Assembly (NCBI RefSeq): GCF_029893085.1
Contig: NZ_JARXWI010000015.1
Coordinates: forward strand, 1-64,000
From: Parabacteroides sp. PFB2-10
GTDB taxonomy: Bacteria > Bacteroidota > Bacteroidia > Bacteroidales > Tannerellaceae
Length of the DNA stretch: 64,000 nt
Direction: 5' to 3'
Made by a program: the position numbers and the translations under genes. The notes beneath the pieces were generated by a model. The model saw only the letters and a list, made by a program, of their open reading frames with translations. It had not been told where the DNA came from and ran no database searches. Shown here one piece after another: positions 28,115 through 36,896 of this stretch (position 1 is the stretch's first letter; every line of letters starts with the position of its first letter).

Positions 28115-29386
28115 ATGAAAAAGTCCTATTTGTTTGCTGTCGTTCTGTCTGTTTTATTGTTTTCAGCCTGTGATAATGACTTTGATTTTGATGATCCCGA
28201 ACACAACAGCGGGAAATTGCGTACCGTACGAATGGAAAAGACCACCATTGGCGATGGACAAGTAATTGTTGCCTGGGGGTATAACAACCAATATACCCAG
28301 GATATAAATACCAAGTGCATCATGCTGCCCGATCTTGAGCCCGAGAAGTTTACCCTATATCAATCGTTTGACCCGGATAAGGATTTTACGAAAGTGGTTG
28401 AGTTTACAAACCGAAAAGACCCCTATTTTGAACATACGATCAAAGGCCTGGAGAATGGAAAACCGGTCTATTTTTATGTGGAATCCTCCCGCAAAAAATA
28501 TGATTCGGAGGTGTCACTTACTATTATGGTTATCCCTAACCCAGAGGTTCAATCTCAGCTAATCTTCAAAGAATCAGCAACAAGTGATCTTATTGATTTA
28601 CTACGTTACTGTCCTGTGAATAATAAAGTTGCGTACAATACACGCCTTAATATTTTAAATAAAAGACAATTGATTGTAGTCAACCTGGATGGCTCGGGAA
28701 AAGAGTTGGTACATAATAATCGTTCCCTGTATGATATTTGCTGGAGCAGTGACGGGAATATGATTGTCTATTCCACGATGATTGGAAACGATAAAGCTAT
28801 CCTCGTGTATGATTTAACGACAAAAGAGGAGTCAATCCTGTTTACATTACCCGATAAATATGTGTTTAACCTGGCGATCTCACCTGATTCCAAAAAGATT
28901 CTTTGCACGTCATTAGAAAACACGGAAGAGTGGAAGTACTCTATCCGTATGCTCGATTTGGAAACAAAGGAATTAACAACCATCTTGAAGCGGGATGATT
29001 ACAATAGTTTGGAAAGTATTGATTGGATCAATAATGAAGAGTTTATCTTTGAAGCAAGAGAATCAATAGATTATTATCGGGCTTATTCTTGTATATATAG
29101 GGCATCCATCAATAGCGACAAATGCGAAAATATCATTCGCTCCCAATGGCTCGATACGGATATATCCCTCTCTCCCGACAAAAAGAGAATGGCATTCACT
29201 TCAACTCGCTCCGGAAGTACGCAGCTTTGGGTGTACGATATCGAAAAGAAACAGTTTAATCAACTGACAGGATTCGATGTAAATCAGAGAGATGCTTATG
29301 GCATTTCGCGTCCGGGATGGATCGATAATCAGACCATCCACTACCTGGAAAATGCCCGGAATATACGAACCTTATCGATCGATTAA
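28115..29386 (+). CDS. TolB-like beta-propeller lipoprotein
   Basis: A 423-residue lipoprotein (lipobox FSAC, Cys about residue 19). An N-terminal fibronectin-III-like region (about 40-160, with GDGQVIVAWGYN and ENGKPVYFYVESS) is followed by WD40/TolB-type propeller blades such as DICWSSDGNMIVYST, NLAISPDSKKILCTS and DISLSPDKKRMAFTSTRSGSTQLWVYD. It is likely a surface or periplasmic binding protein with an unknown partner. The start is the ATG at 28115. Its stop overlaps the 3' end of the convergent antiporter by four bases. Confidence 0.8.
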   Translation: MKKSYLFAVVLSVLLFSACDNDFDFDDPEHNSGKLRTVRMEKTTIGDGQVIVAWGYNNQYTQDINTKCIMLPDLEPEKFTLYQSFDPDKDFTKVVEFTNRKDPYFEHTIKGLENGKPVYFYVESSRKKYDSEVSLTIMVIPNPEVQSQLIFKESATSDLIDLLRYCPVNNKVAYNTRLNILNKRQLIVVNLDGSGKELVHNNRSLYDICWSSDGNMIVYSTMIGNDKAILVYDLTTKEESILFTLPDKYVFNLAISPDSKKILCTSLENTEEWKYSIRMLDLETKELTTILKRDDYNSLESIDWINNEEFIFEARESIDYYRAYSCIYRASINSDKCENIIRSQWLDTDISLSPDKKRMAFTSTRSGSTQLWVYDIEKKQFNQLTGFDVNQRDAYGISRPGWIDNQTIHYLENARNIRTLSID

Positions 29387-31683
29387 TGTGCATCGGTATG
29401 TAATATCCCGATAAAAGGCGGGATCAATCCCAGATTTTCTTCAAACGCGTTGAGCTTCTCCTTTTCACCGGCAAGCAGAAGTGTGTCGCCCTCTTCGAAC
29501 ATAAAGTCGGGATAAATATGGATAATGGAAACATCGTCGCGTTCGATATTGATAATCATACATTCTGTCTGGTTTTGTATATTCATGGATTGAATCGTCT
29601 CCCCGATCAGGGGAGAGCCGGGTTCCACCACGTATTGTGATAAGCTGATCTGGTAGATGGGCTCCTCTTCCGGTATCTCCACCTGTGCCCGGTCGGCAAT
29701 CACCTTGGTCATGTTCTGGATATCTTCATCCGATCCGGCCACGATCATCTTGTCATAGGGATAGATACGCTCGTTGGCATCCGGGATATTGATCTTCTGG
29801 TTGCCACGGATGATTGAAACCACATTCACTCCATAACGGCTTCTCAGGTCAAGATCGCGCAGGGTCTTCCCTATTTTAGGCGAAGAGGGCGACACATCTA
29901 TCTCCTCCAGGTGGATATCTTTCGACAACAAGGCATTGGCAATCTTCGGATGTATGGGTGCGCGCTTCTCTTCAAACAGCTGTTTCTGGTTCAGATTCTC
30001 TAAGAAGCGTGCTTCCATACGCCGCGATTGTGTTTTAAAGCCCTGGAAAAATATGATACAGGTAACCACGCCACCGGAGATGACCCACAGCCAAACCGTG
30101 GCATTCGGGAATAAAGGAGTCAATACCATCATGGTTAAGCCGATACATATAACCACCCGAAGCACAATCAGCGAGATCAATGCTCCGCGGTTGAAGTGGT
30201 TGTCTTCCCATAAAGACTTGAATTCTTCCGAGCGATTCTTCTTCATCATGATGGCACGCAGGAAGGGCGCCATCAGGATAAGCGTGATGGTAGCCGCCAA
30301 TAACCGCCCCCAAATAGCCGGAACATTCTCTAAAATAAAGGGCGTAACGAAGTATTCACACAGATAAATCACAGCTAAAGAAACGGTTGCATAAATAGCC
30401 GTAAACTGCAGTATGCTACGCAGTAAGCGATTCCAGTGCGTACGTTTGTTTACTGTCTTCAGGTTCGAGGAGGCATAGCCTTCCAATAAGCGGGTCAGAT
30501 TGGCAGGCGTATGTTTCTCTATCCAGTTATAGATGGGTGTCGACAGGCGGATGCAATAGGGCGTGGTGAAGGTGGTGATGATGGATACGGCGACAATAAT
30601 CGGGTAAAGCGTGTTGCTGATCACCCCCAGACTATTACCCAACGTAGCAATAATAAAGGAGAACTCCCCGATCTGTGCCAGACTAAAACCTGCCTGCATC
30701 GCCACCTTCAACCCTTCTCCGGAAGCCAACACACCCAAAGTAGCAAAAATAATACGCCCGATCAATACCACTAAAGTGAGTACAACAATCAATGTAGCAT
30801 ATTCTACGATCACATTCGGGTCGAGCATCATGCCGACAGAAACAAAAAAGATGGCGCCAAAAAAGGTTTTGATAGGCTCTACCAGATGTTCTATCGCCTT
30901 TGCCTTGACCGTTTCCGCCAGAATAGATCCCATAATAAACGCCCCAAGCGCTGCCGAGAAGCCAACCTTTGAGGCAAACAAAACCATGCCCAGGCAAAGA
31001 CCGATCGATACAATTAACAGGGTTTCGTCGTTCAGATACCGGCCCAGTTTCTTAAGCATTGTGGGTATCAGGTAAATACCCACAATAAACCACACCAACA
31101 CAAAGAACATCAGGCGCAACAGGCTATTCAACAGCTCCACTCCTTCGATAGTATGGCTTACGGCAACCGTCGACAACAACACCATCATCAGGATCGCCGC
31201 CAGGTCTTCGACGATCAGCATACCGAAAACAATGCCGGCAAACTTCTGCTTTTGCAGGCCCATATCATTGAAGGCTTTGATAATGATGGTGGTCGACGAC
31301 ATAGAAAGCATGCCTCCGAGAAAGATACTATCCATTTGTGACCAGTTTAATAGTTGCCCGACGATATAGCCTATCAGGATCATCGATCCCATATTGATTA
31401 AGGTGGCAATCGAAGCCGTTCCACCCACATCCATCAATTTCTTGAAACTAAAATCGAGCCCAAGCGCAAACAATAGAAAGATGACACCAATTTCCGACCA
31501 TATCTCCACATTCCCCATATCGGTCACCGTTGGAAGCCATGTAATATAAGGCCCAGCAATAAATCCGGCCACAATATAGCCCAATACCACCGGTTGTTTC
31601 AGCCATTTAAAAAGTATAGTTGCGATGCCTGCTGTGATAAGAATGAGAGCCAGGTCACCTATAAAATCATGAAGATGCGTCAT
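29383..31683 (-). CDS. CPA2-family cation:proton antiporter with RCK-C domains
   Basis: A 766-residue membrane protein. The first 390 residues form the Na_H_Exchanger domain of the KefB/CPA2 family with about 12 membrane segments (ALGLDFSF, GMLIVEDLAAILMMV with the acidic ion-binding site, GFSAALGAF). About four further membrane segments follow (430-560). Two cytosolic RCK_C/TrkA_C domains end the protein (about 610-690 and 695-766), without a visible RCK_N Rossmann domain. It probably exchanges K+ or Na+ for protons under ligand control. The start is the ATG at 31683, and the frame's longer start at 31740 is unlikely. Confidence 0.88.
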   Translation of the reverse strand: MTHLHDFIGDLALILITAGIATILFKWLKQPVVLGYIVAGFIAGPYITWLPTVTDMGNVEIWSEIGVIFLLFALGLDFSFKKLMDVGGTASIATLINMGSMILIGYIVGQLLNWSQMDSIFLGGMLSMSSTTIIIKAFNDMGLQKQKFAGIVFGMLIVEDLAAILMMVLLSTVAVSHTIEGVELLNSLLRLMFFVLVWFIVGIYLIPTMLKKLGRYLNDETLLIVSIGLCLGMVLFASKVGFSAALGAFIMGSILAETVKAKAIEHLVEPIKTFFGAIFFVSVGMMLDPNVIVEYATLIVVLTLVVLIGRIIFATLGVLASGEGLKVAMQAGFSLAQIGEFSFIIATLGNSLGVISNTLYPIIVAVSIITTFTTPYCIRLSTPIYNWIEKHTPANLTRLLEGYASSNLKTVNKRTHWNRLLRSILQFTAIYATVSLAVIYLCEYFVTPFILENVPAIWGRLLAATITLILMAPFLRAIMMKKNRSEEFKSLWEDNHFNRGALISLIVLRVVICIGLTMMVLTPLFPNATVWLWVISGGVVTCIIFFQGFKTQSRRMEARFLENLNQKQLFEEKRAPIHPKIANALLSKDIHLEEIDVSPSSPKIGKTLRDLDLRSRYGVNVVSIIRGNQKINIPDANERIYPYDKMIVAGSDEDIQNMTKVIADRAQVEIPEEEPIYQISLSQYVVEPGSPLIGETIQSMNIQNQTECMIINIERDDVSIIHIYPDFMFEEGDTLLLAGEKEKLNAFEENLGLIPPFIGILHTDAH

Positions 31684-31803
31684 AGTCTGAGTTGTTTGCG
31701 TGGTTAAAATTAGTAAAAATCCGTTAGTTTCAAGTGACAATTTCGCTTTTTTACGTCTGCAAATTTGTCAGTCGGAAAGAAACTTCCCCTCTCCTGCCCC
31801 GTT

Positions 31804-31818
31804 TGGCATCTCTTTTGC
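31804..31818 (+). promoter_or_regulatory. Sigma-54-like promoter before htpG
   Basis: TGGCATCTCTTTTGC, in the context TTTGGCAT...TTGCAT, fits the sigma-54 -24/-12 pattern with correct spacing. It lies 53 bases before the htpG ATG. No TAnnTTTG element is seen between the two divergent genes in this direction, so it is the only recognisable promoter here. Confidence 0.55.
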
Positions 31819-31871
31819 ATACAGCATAATAGCAAACAAAGTATAACTACATAAAAAACAGAGAAAGAACG

Positions 31872-33923
31872 ATGAGTAAACAAGGTAACATTGGGGTAAC
31901 GAGTGAAAATATATTCCCCATTATCAAGAAGTTCCTCTACAGTGACAATGAAATCTTCCTACGCGAAATTGTATCAAACGCAGTCGACGCGACTCAGAAA
32001 CTGAGGACGCTGGCATCGGTTGGCGATTTCAAAGGTGAAATGGGTGACCTGACAGTCCGCGTCAGTTTCGATGATGAGAAGATCGTTGTTTCTGACCGGG
32101 GTATCGGTATGACAGCCGAGGAGATCGATAAGTATATCAATCAGATCGCCTTCTCCGGTGCCGAAGAGTTTGTTGAGAAGTATAAAAACGATGCAGCCTC
32201 TATTATCGGCCATTTCGGTTTAGGCTTTTATTCCTCTTTTATGGTATCTAAACGGGTGGAGATTGTCACCAAATCACATAAAGAGGGCGCTGTCGCCATG
32301 AAATGGAGCTGTGAAGGCGATCCCGAATACACCGTGGAGGAAACCGAAAAAGCCGATCGGGGAACCGATATCATCATGTATATCGACGATGAGAATAAAG
32401 ATTTTCTCACCAAAGAGAAATTGCTTGGCCTGTTGACCAAATATTGCCGCTTCCTGCCTGTATCGATCGCATTTGGCAAGAAACAGGAATGGAAAGATGG
32501 TAAATATGTCGACACGGAAGAGGACAACATCATCAACGACACTACGCCGGCTTGGGTGCGTAAACCGGCTGACATGACCGACGAAGACTATCAGAAGTTC
32601 TACCGCGACCTGTATCCGATGGCCGAAGAACCTTTGTTTTGGATCCATCTGAATGTGGATTATCCGTTCAACCTGACGGGGATCCTCTATTTCCCACGCA
32701 TTAAAAACAATATCGACCTGAACCGGAATAAGATTCAGTTGTACTGCAACCAGGTTTTTGTAACCGACTCGGTGGAAGGAATCGTACCGGAGTTTCTGAC
32801 CCTGCTGCATGGTGTGCTCGATTCACCGGATATTCCGCTGAATGTGTCGCGTTCCTATCTGCAGAGCGACCAGAATGTGAAAAAGATCTCCAACCATATC
32901 ACCAAAAAGGTATCCGACCGCCTGGAAGAGATCTTCAAGAGCGACCGTCCTCAGTTTGAAGAAAAATGGGACAACTTGAAACTCTTTATCCAATATGGCA
33001 TGCTAACCGATGAAAAGTTTTACGACCGCGCCGCGAAGTTTGCCTTATTGAAAGATGTGGATAATGCCTATTTCACCTTCGAGGAATACAAAACGTTGGT
33101 AAATGAGAATCAAACAGATAAAGAAGGAAACCTGATCTATCTCTACACCAACAACCGGGAAGATCAGTACAGCTATATCCATGCGGCGAAAGACAAAGGC
33201 TACAGCGTATTGTTTATGGACGGGCAATTGGATTCGCATGTGATTGGTCAGTTGGAACAGAAGCTGGAGAAGACGCGTTTTGTGCGTGTCGACAGCGATA
33301 CGGTTGACAATCTGATTCGCAAGAGCGATGCCAATAAGGTGACACTCGATGAAGAACAGCAGAACGCTTTGCAACAGATGTTCAAAAGCCAGCTTCCTCA
33401 GATTGAGAAAACAGAGTTTATGGTTGCTTTCGAAGCCTTAGGCGAAAACAGCCATCCGGTGATGCTGACCCAAAGCGAGTATATGCGCCGTATGCGCGAC
33501 ATGGCCGCTATGCAACCCGGCATGTCTTTCTATGGTGAAATCCCCGACAGCTATAACCTGGTATTGAACACCGACCATCCATTGGTAAAGAAGGTATTGG
33601 CGGATGAAGAGCTGGCATTGAACGATAAGATCACTCCGATTGCTGCCGATATCAAAGGTTGGGAAGCTCGCCAGGCTGACCTTCAGGAGGCTCAGAGTAA
33701 GAAAAAAGAGGAAGAAATCACTTCCGAAGAGAAAGAAGACAAGGCCAACACCGATAAAAAGTTGGATGAATTGCGCGGGCAGCGCGATGCTATCATTGCC
33801 GAATATGCCGGTACGAACAAGATGGTCAGCCAGTTGATCGACCTGGCTCTATTGGCCAACGGCATGCTAAAAGGCGAAGCACTTAGCCAGTTCATCAAGC
33901 GAAGTGTACAGATGATAGAATAA
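31872..33923 (+). CDS. htpG: Chaperone HtpG (Hsp90)
   Basis: This 683-residue homodimeric ATP-dependent chaperone refolds and remodels client proteins. The N-terminal GHKL ATPase shows FLREIVSNAVDA (catalytic Glu and Asn), VSDRGIGMT and GHFGLGFYSSFMV. The middle domain follows with SRSYLQSD. A charged lysine/glutamate stretch (KKKEEEITSEEKEDKANTDK) lies near residues 610-630, which is longer than in E. coli HtpG. It stands alone with its own promoter and terminator. The sigma-54-like site suggests control by an NtrC-type activator. Confidence 0.95.
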   Translation: MSKQGNIGVTSENIFPIIKKFLYSDNEIFLREIVSNAVDATQKLRTLASVGDFKGEMGDLTVRVSFDDEKIVVSDRGIGMTAEEIDKYINQIAFSGAEEFVEKYKNDAASIIGHFGLGFYSSFMVSKRVEIVTKSHKEGAVAMKWSCEGDPEYTVEETEKADRGTDIIMYIDDENKDFLTKEKLLGLLTKYCRFLPVSIAFGKKQEWKDGKYVDTEEDNIINDTTPAWVRKPADMTDEDYQKFYRDLYPMAEEPLFWIHLNVDYPFNLTGILYFPRIKNNIDLNRNKIQLYCNQVFVTDSVEGIVPEFLTLLHGVLDSPDIPLNVSRSYLQSDQNVKKISNHITKKVSDRLEEIFKSDRPQFEEKWDNLKLFIQYGMLTDEKFYDRAAKFALLKDVDNAYFTFEEYKTLVNENQTDKEGNLIYLYTNNREDQYSYIHAAKDKGYSVLFMDGQLDSHVIGQLEQKLEKTRFVRVDSDTVDNLIRKSDANKVTLDEEQQNALQQMFKSQLPQIEKTEFMVAFEALGENSHPVMLTQSEYMRRMRDMAAMQPGMSFYGEIPDSYNLVLNTDHPLVKKVLADEELALNDKITPIAADIKGWEARQADLQEAQSKKKEEEITSEEKEDKANTDKKLDELRGQRDAIIAEYAGTNKMVSQLIDLALLANGMLKGEALSQFIKRSVQMIE

Positions 33924-33953
33924 AGCTTTATTTGTATTGTATAGTTAATTGAA

Positions 33954-33994
33954 AAAGGCTGCTTCCCATACTGGAAAGCAGCCTTTCATTTTTT
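33954..33994 (+). terminator. Terminator of htpG
   Basis: AAAGGCTGCTTCC pairs with GGAAAGCAGCCTTT (one bulged A), followed by a T-rich run. Confidence 0.85.
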
Positions 33995-34008
33995 ATAGAA
34001 AACCTTCA

Positions 34009-34299
34009 TTATACAATAAATGTTTGAAACAGCTTGTTGTCACCTAACTCATCATACCCCTTCATTTCTATCCCTTTCAGATTGAAATAGGGCTTTACTC
34101 TGTCGTTCGCTTCAGGGACAAATATCTCTTCCACCTGCTCGGTGAGGGCCCAATTGGAGAGAGTGTTCAGATCGGCAGACGCCACATCCACATTTTCCAC
34201 TCCAACCACTTTGTCATTCTCGACATCGAATACTATCACTCGACTGATACGGTCTTCGACCTCTTTCTTCTCTTGCCTTAAAACTAATGCTATCCTCAT
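34009..34299 (-). CDS. Small protein, weak NifX/NifB-C-like similarity
   Basis: A 96-residue protein with an alternating strand-helix pattern (RIALVLRQE, RVIVFDVENDKVVGVE, EEIFVPEANDRVKPYFNLKGIEM). The layout resembles the dinitrogenase iron-molybdenum cofactor-binding fold, but the usual DDHFGH metal motif is absent and no cysteines are seen. I do not recognise a specific function. It lies alone between the htpG terminator and a repeat-rich gap. Confidence 0.6.
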   Translation of the reverse strand: MRIALVLRQEKKEVEDRISRVIVFDVENDKVVGVENVDVASADLNTLSNWALTEQVEEIFVPEANDRVKPYFNLKGIEMKGYDELGDNKLFQTFIV

Positions 34300-34441
34300 C
34301 TCAATATCAGTTTAATATTATACGTAAATATCATACTTTTAAAACGATTACGAAAGGTCTATATTGCAACATTTCTATTCCAAATAACAACTGGTAAACA
34401 TAAATAGTTTTAATTTTCCTCGTTCTCAACAGATATTTTAA

Positions 34442-34460
34442 GAAATCCCGGTTCAAGACG
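34442..34460. repeat. Remnant end of element A
   Basis: The first 17 bases, GAAATCCCGGTTCAAGA, are identical to the right end of A2 (47843-47859). The 23 bases from 34451 into B5 match the reverse complement of the B6/A2 junction with one difference. This shows that A and B travel as neighbours. Confidence 0.75.
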
Positions 34461-34463
34461 AAA

Positions 34464-34598
34464 TATCATTTTGTCAAAAACGCGGGAGTTTTTTTTCGAA
34501 ATCCCGGGACTTCGGAGACAAACTCCCGGGAGAAACATTTTTTAACGTATCATATTGTAAAGCAAAATGGCGATTTTGCTATCATTTTGTCATTTTGT
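34464..34598 (+). repeat. Dispersed element B, copy B5
   Basis: Same order as B4: TATCATTTTGTCAAAA, GGGAGTTTTTTTT, TCCCGGGACTT, the CTCCCGGGAG core, AACGTATCATATTG, then the hairpin AGCAAAAT/ATTTTGCT. The right end is altered (TCATTTTGTCATTTTG). Confidence 0.8.
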
Positions 34599-34672
34599 CT
34601 CTCTTATTAATTTGGGGCTGTGATGGTGATTGAAAAGAAGGAATGGAATCCTGTTTTTTAGAAATAATTTTC

Positions 34673-34681
34673 TACCTTTGC
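34673..34681 (+). promoter_or_regulatory. -7 element TACCTTTGC abutting a start codon
   Basis: An exact consensus match whose TTTG ends only five bases before the ATG at 34686. Transcription from it would begin at or very near the A of the ATG, which predicts a leaderless mRNA. Confidence 0.65.
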
Positions 34682-34685
34682 ATTC

Positions 34686-35645
34686 ATGCTTCGCATTACA
34701 AAACATATCGAACGGTTGCTTTTGGTACATGATTGTGTGATTGTGCCCAAGGTGGGTGGTTTTGTATTACAAACTGTCGCCTCTTCTTGCGAAAAGGTGA
34801 CGCATTTCTTCGAGCCGATGCATAAGGAGGTGGTCTTTAACTGTTCGTTGCAACACAACGACGGCCTATTGACGGAGTCCTATATGCAGTCCTACAAAAC
34901 AGATTTTCGTAAGGCACAAAAGATGGTGGAAGAGGATGTGACCGAACTTCTGGCACAACTCCGCCGTTTTGGGAAAGTGGCTTTCGAGCAATTAGGCTCC
35001 CTCACCCTGGGTGATGAAGGGCAGATCGTTTACCATCCGGCAAAAACGAATCACTTCAATGTGGATTATTACGGATTGTCTTCTTTCCATTTTCCGCAGC
35101 TTCCTATGATAGAACGCGACGAAACAGGAGTCATTCTTCCGGAAAAGCAAAAAAAGGATGTGTTCTACCTGCCTGTCAATATGCGGTTTGTGCGTAGTGC
35201 TGTTGCCATGGTGGCTGCTATTGCTTTGTTTCTTATCATATCGACCCCGGTAACAGACGTGCAACAACCGGCCTATACCGCCAGTATGATTCCACATGAA
35301 CTGCTCAGCAAAGCGTCGATCGAGACGGTTTCAACCGGTGAGTTGCCCGAAATAGTGGCCGAAGCCGACCTGAACGCAAAAGAGGAAGCCATGCCGGAAC
35401 CGGCAAAAAACAGGAAGAATTACCATATCGTTATCGGAAGTTTCCCAAACGAAGCAAAGGCAAGCGAATATCTTTCAACGCTTGACCTCGACCAATATCC
35501 CTATATCGGAACCATAGTCAAAGATGGCCGCCATCGTGTGTATGCCAATACATTCGATAACAAACAGGAAGCGGAGTCTTTTCTTAGCTCCATCCGGGAA
35601 TCTGAAAAACACAAAGAAGCCTGGTTATTTGTCAGCCGCAATTAA
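34686..35645 (+). CDS. HU-domain / membrane / SPOR-domain protein
   Basis: A 319-residue single-pass membrane protein. Residues 1-145 resemble the tandem CCDC81-like prokaryotic HU domains, which are related to the nucleoid protein HU (ITKHIERLLLVHDCVIVP and FGKVAFEQLGSLTL). A membrane segment follows (about 170-190, AVAMVAAIALFLIIS). After a linker the C-terminal SPOR domain (about 243-319, YHIVIGSFPNEAKASEYL) is predicted to bind denuded septal peptidoglycan. The layout would place a possible DNA-binding part in the cytoplasm and a septum-binding part in the periplasm. The start immediately follows the promoter element. Confidence 0.85.
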   Translation: MLRITKHIERLLLVHDCVIVPKVGGFVLQTVASSCEKVTHFFEPMHKEVVFNCSLQHNDGLLTESYMQSYKTDFRKAQKMVEEDVTELLAQLRRFGKVAFEQLGSLTLGDEGQIVYHPAKTNHFNVDYYGLSSFHFPQLPMIERDETGVILPEKQKKDVFYLPVNMRFVRSAVAMVAAIALFLIISTPVTDVQQPAYTASMIPHELLSKASIETVSTGELPEIVAEADLNAKEEAMPEPAKNRKNYHIVIGSFPNEAKASEYLSTLDLDQYPYIGTIVKDGRHRVYANTFDNKQEAESFLSSIRESEKHKEAWLFVSRN

Positions 35646-35649
35646 GGAT

Positions 35650-35832
35650 TCACTCCTTCTCGTCACCCTTCTTTTTCTTCTTTAATCGTCCGGCTTTGCG
35701 CAAGGCCTGATCCAGTATATATTGAATCTGGCCATTTGTGCTGCGGAACTCGTCCGCAGCCCATGTTTCAATTGCTTCCATCATCTCAGCATCGATCCGC
35801 AATATGAAGCTTTTATTTTCTTTTTTGGCCAT
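35650..35832 (-). CDS. Arc-like ribbon-helix-helix protein
   Basis: A 60-residue basic protein with the ribbon-helix-helix layout: strand KSFILRIDAEMMEAIETWA, then FRSTNGQIQYILDQALRK, and a lysine-rich tail. Such proteins bind DNA as dimers. It begins 17 bases downstream of the SPFH gene on the same strand. SPFH genes followed by Arc-like genes occur in many genomes, so the two probably work together, perhaps with this protein controlling the pair. Confidence 0.8.
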   Translation of the reverse strand: MAKKENKSFILRIDAEMMEAIETWAADEFRSTNGQIQYILDQALRKAGRLKKKKKGDEKE

Positions 35833-35849
35833 TTTCTGTTACTGTTTTG

Positions 35850-36797
35850 TTAGTGATGCAGGGTTCCTGTGTTGAGTACCGGCGTGGCCGCTTCATCGGC
35901 ACAGAGAACAACCAATAGATTGCTTACCATAGCAGCTTTCTTTTCTTCGTCCAGATCAACAATTTCTTCTTTCGCCAACTTATCTAAAGCGAGTTGAACC
36001 ATGCTTACCGCACCTTCTACGATCTTTTCCCGGGCAGCAATAATGGCATCGGCCTGCTGGCGACGCAGCATAACTCCGGCAATTTCAGCAGCATAGGCCA
36101 GGTAGTTGATGCGGGCCTCAATGATTTCAATGCCGGCAATCGCCAGGCGACTGTTGAGTTCTTCCTCCAGTTTGCGCGCCACCTCCCCGTCGTCGGAGCG
36201 AAGCGTAACATTATCTCCCTCCGCTTCATGCGAGTCATAGGCGTACATTCCGGCGATCTTACGCAAAGCCGCGTCGCTCTGGATGGTGACAAAGTTTTCG
36301 AAACTTTGCATATGTTTTGACAGTTCGGCGGAGGTTCCGATCGTTACGGTGCCGGCTTGTACAACGGAGAACGAAGAAGAGTCGATATTAAACATCGCTT
36401 TGTAGGTGTCTTTCACTCTCCATACCATAACGGCTCCGATCATCACCGGATTACCTACCTTGTCGTTTACCTTGATCGGTGCAGCATCCAGGTTGCGGGC
36501 GCGCAGCGTTATCTTTTTCTTATTATAGAAAGGATTCACCCACATAAACCCGTTTTCCGTAATAGTTCCTTTGTATTTTCCAAAGAAAACCATCACCCGC
36601 GCATCGTTTGGCTCAATGGTCATAAAGCCCATCAGGCAGATAAACAATATAAACAGGCCGACAACGCCGACGAGAACACTCCAGGTCAGTCCCAAAGTAA
36701 TTAGATAAATGGATCCTACCAACAGGATAAACCAAGCGGTCAGGGCGGCAAAGCCTGAGAGTTTTACGCCTTTAAAAACTGTTTCTGATGCTTTCAT
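35850..36797 (-). CDS. SPFH (band 7) domain membrane protein
   Basis: A 315-residue protein with two N-terminal membrane segments (about 15-35 and 38-60), then a stomatin/prohibitin-like SPFH domain (TIEPNDARVMVFFGKYKGTI onward, about 60-250) and a helical C-terminus with the segment RRQQADAIIAAREKIVEGA. SPFH proteins form oligomeric rings that organise membrane microdomains and often guard membrane proteases. It is followed by an Arc-like gene. The helicase gene lies divergently upstream. Confidence 0.87.
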   Translation of the reverse strand: MKASETVFKGVKLSGFAALTAWFILLVGSIYLITLGLTWSVLVGVVGLFILFICLMGFMTIEPNDARVMVFFGKYKGTITENGFMWVNPFYNKKKITLRARNLDAAPIKVNDKVGNPVMIGAVMVWRVKDTYKAMFNIDSSSFSVVQAGTVTIGTSAELSKHMQSFENFVTIQSDAALRKIAGMYAYDSHEAEGDNVTLRSDDGEVARKLEEELNSRLAIAGIEIIEARINYLAYAAEIAGVMLRRQQADAIIAAREKIVEGAVSMVQLALDKLAKEEIVDLDEEKKAAMVSNLLVVLCADEAATPVLNTGTLHH

Positions 36798-36880
36798 GAT
36801 TTGATTTTGTTATGATATTAAAATGATATCACAAATGAAAGCATATTTTTTTGAAAATGCAAATGATTTCATAGAATTTG

Positions 36881-36889
36881 TATCTTTGT
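36881..36889 (+). promoter_or_regulatory. -7 element TATCTTTGT close to a start codon
   Basis: Exact consensus match ending eight bases (counted from TTTG) before the ATG at 36897. The predicted 5' leader is only a few bases. Confidence 0.6.
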
Positions 36890-36896
36890 ATATATT

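Larger units (their letters stand above)
34300..34685. other. Divergent gap with A remnant and element B5
   Basis: No gene is seen. It holds a 19-base remnant of the end of element A (34442-34460), repeat B5 (34464-34598) and the promoter at 34673. Confidence 0.7.
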
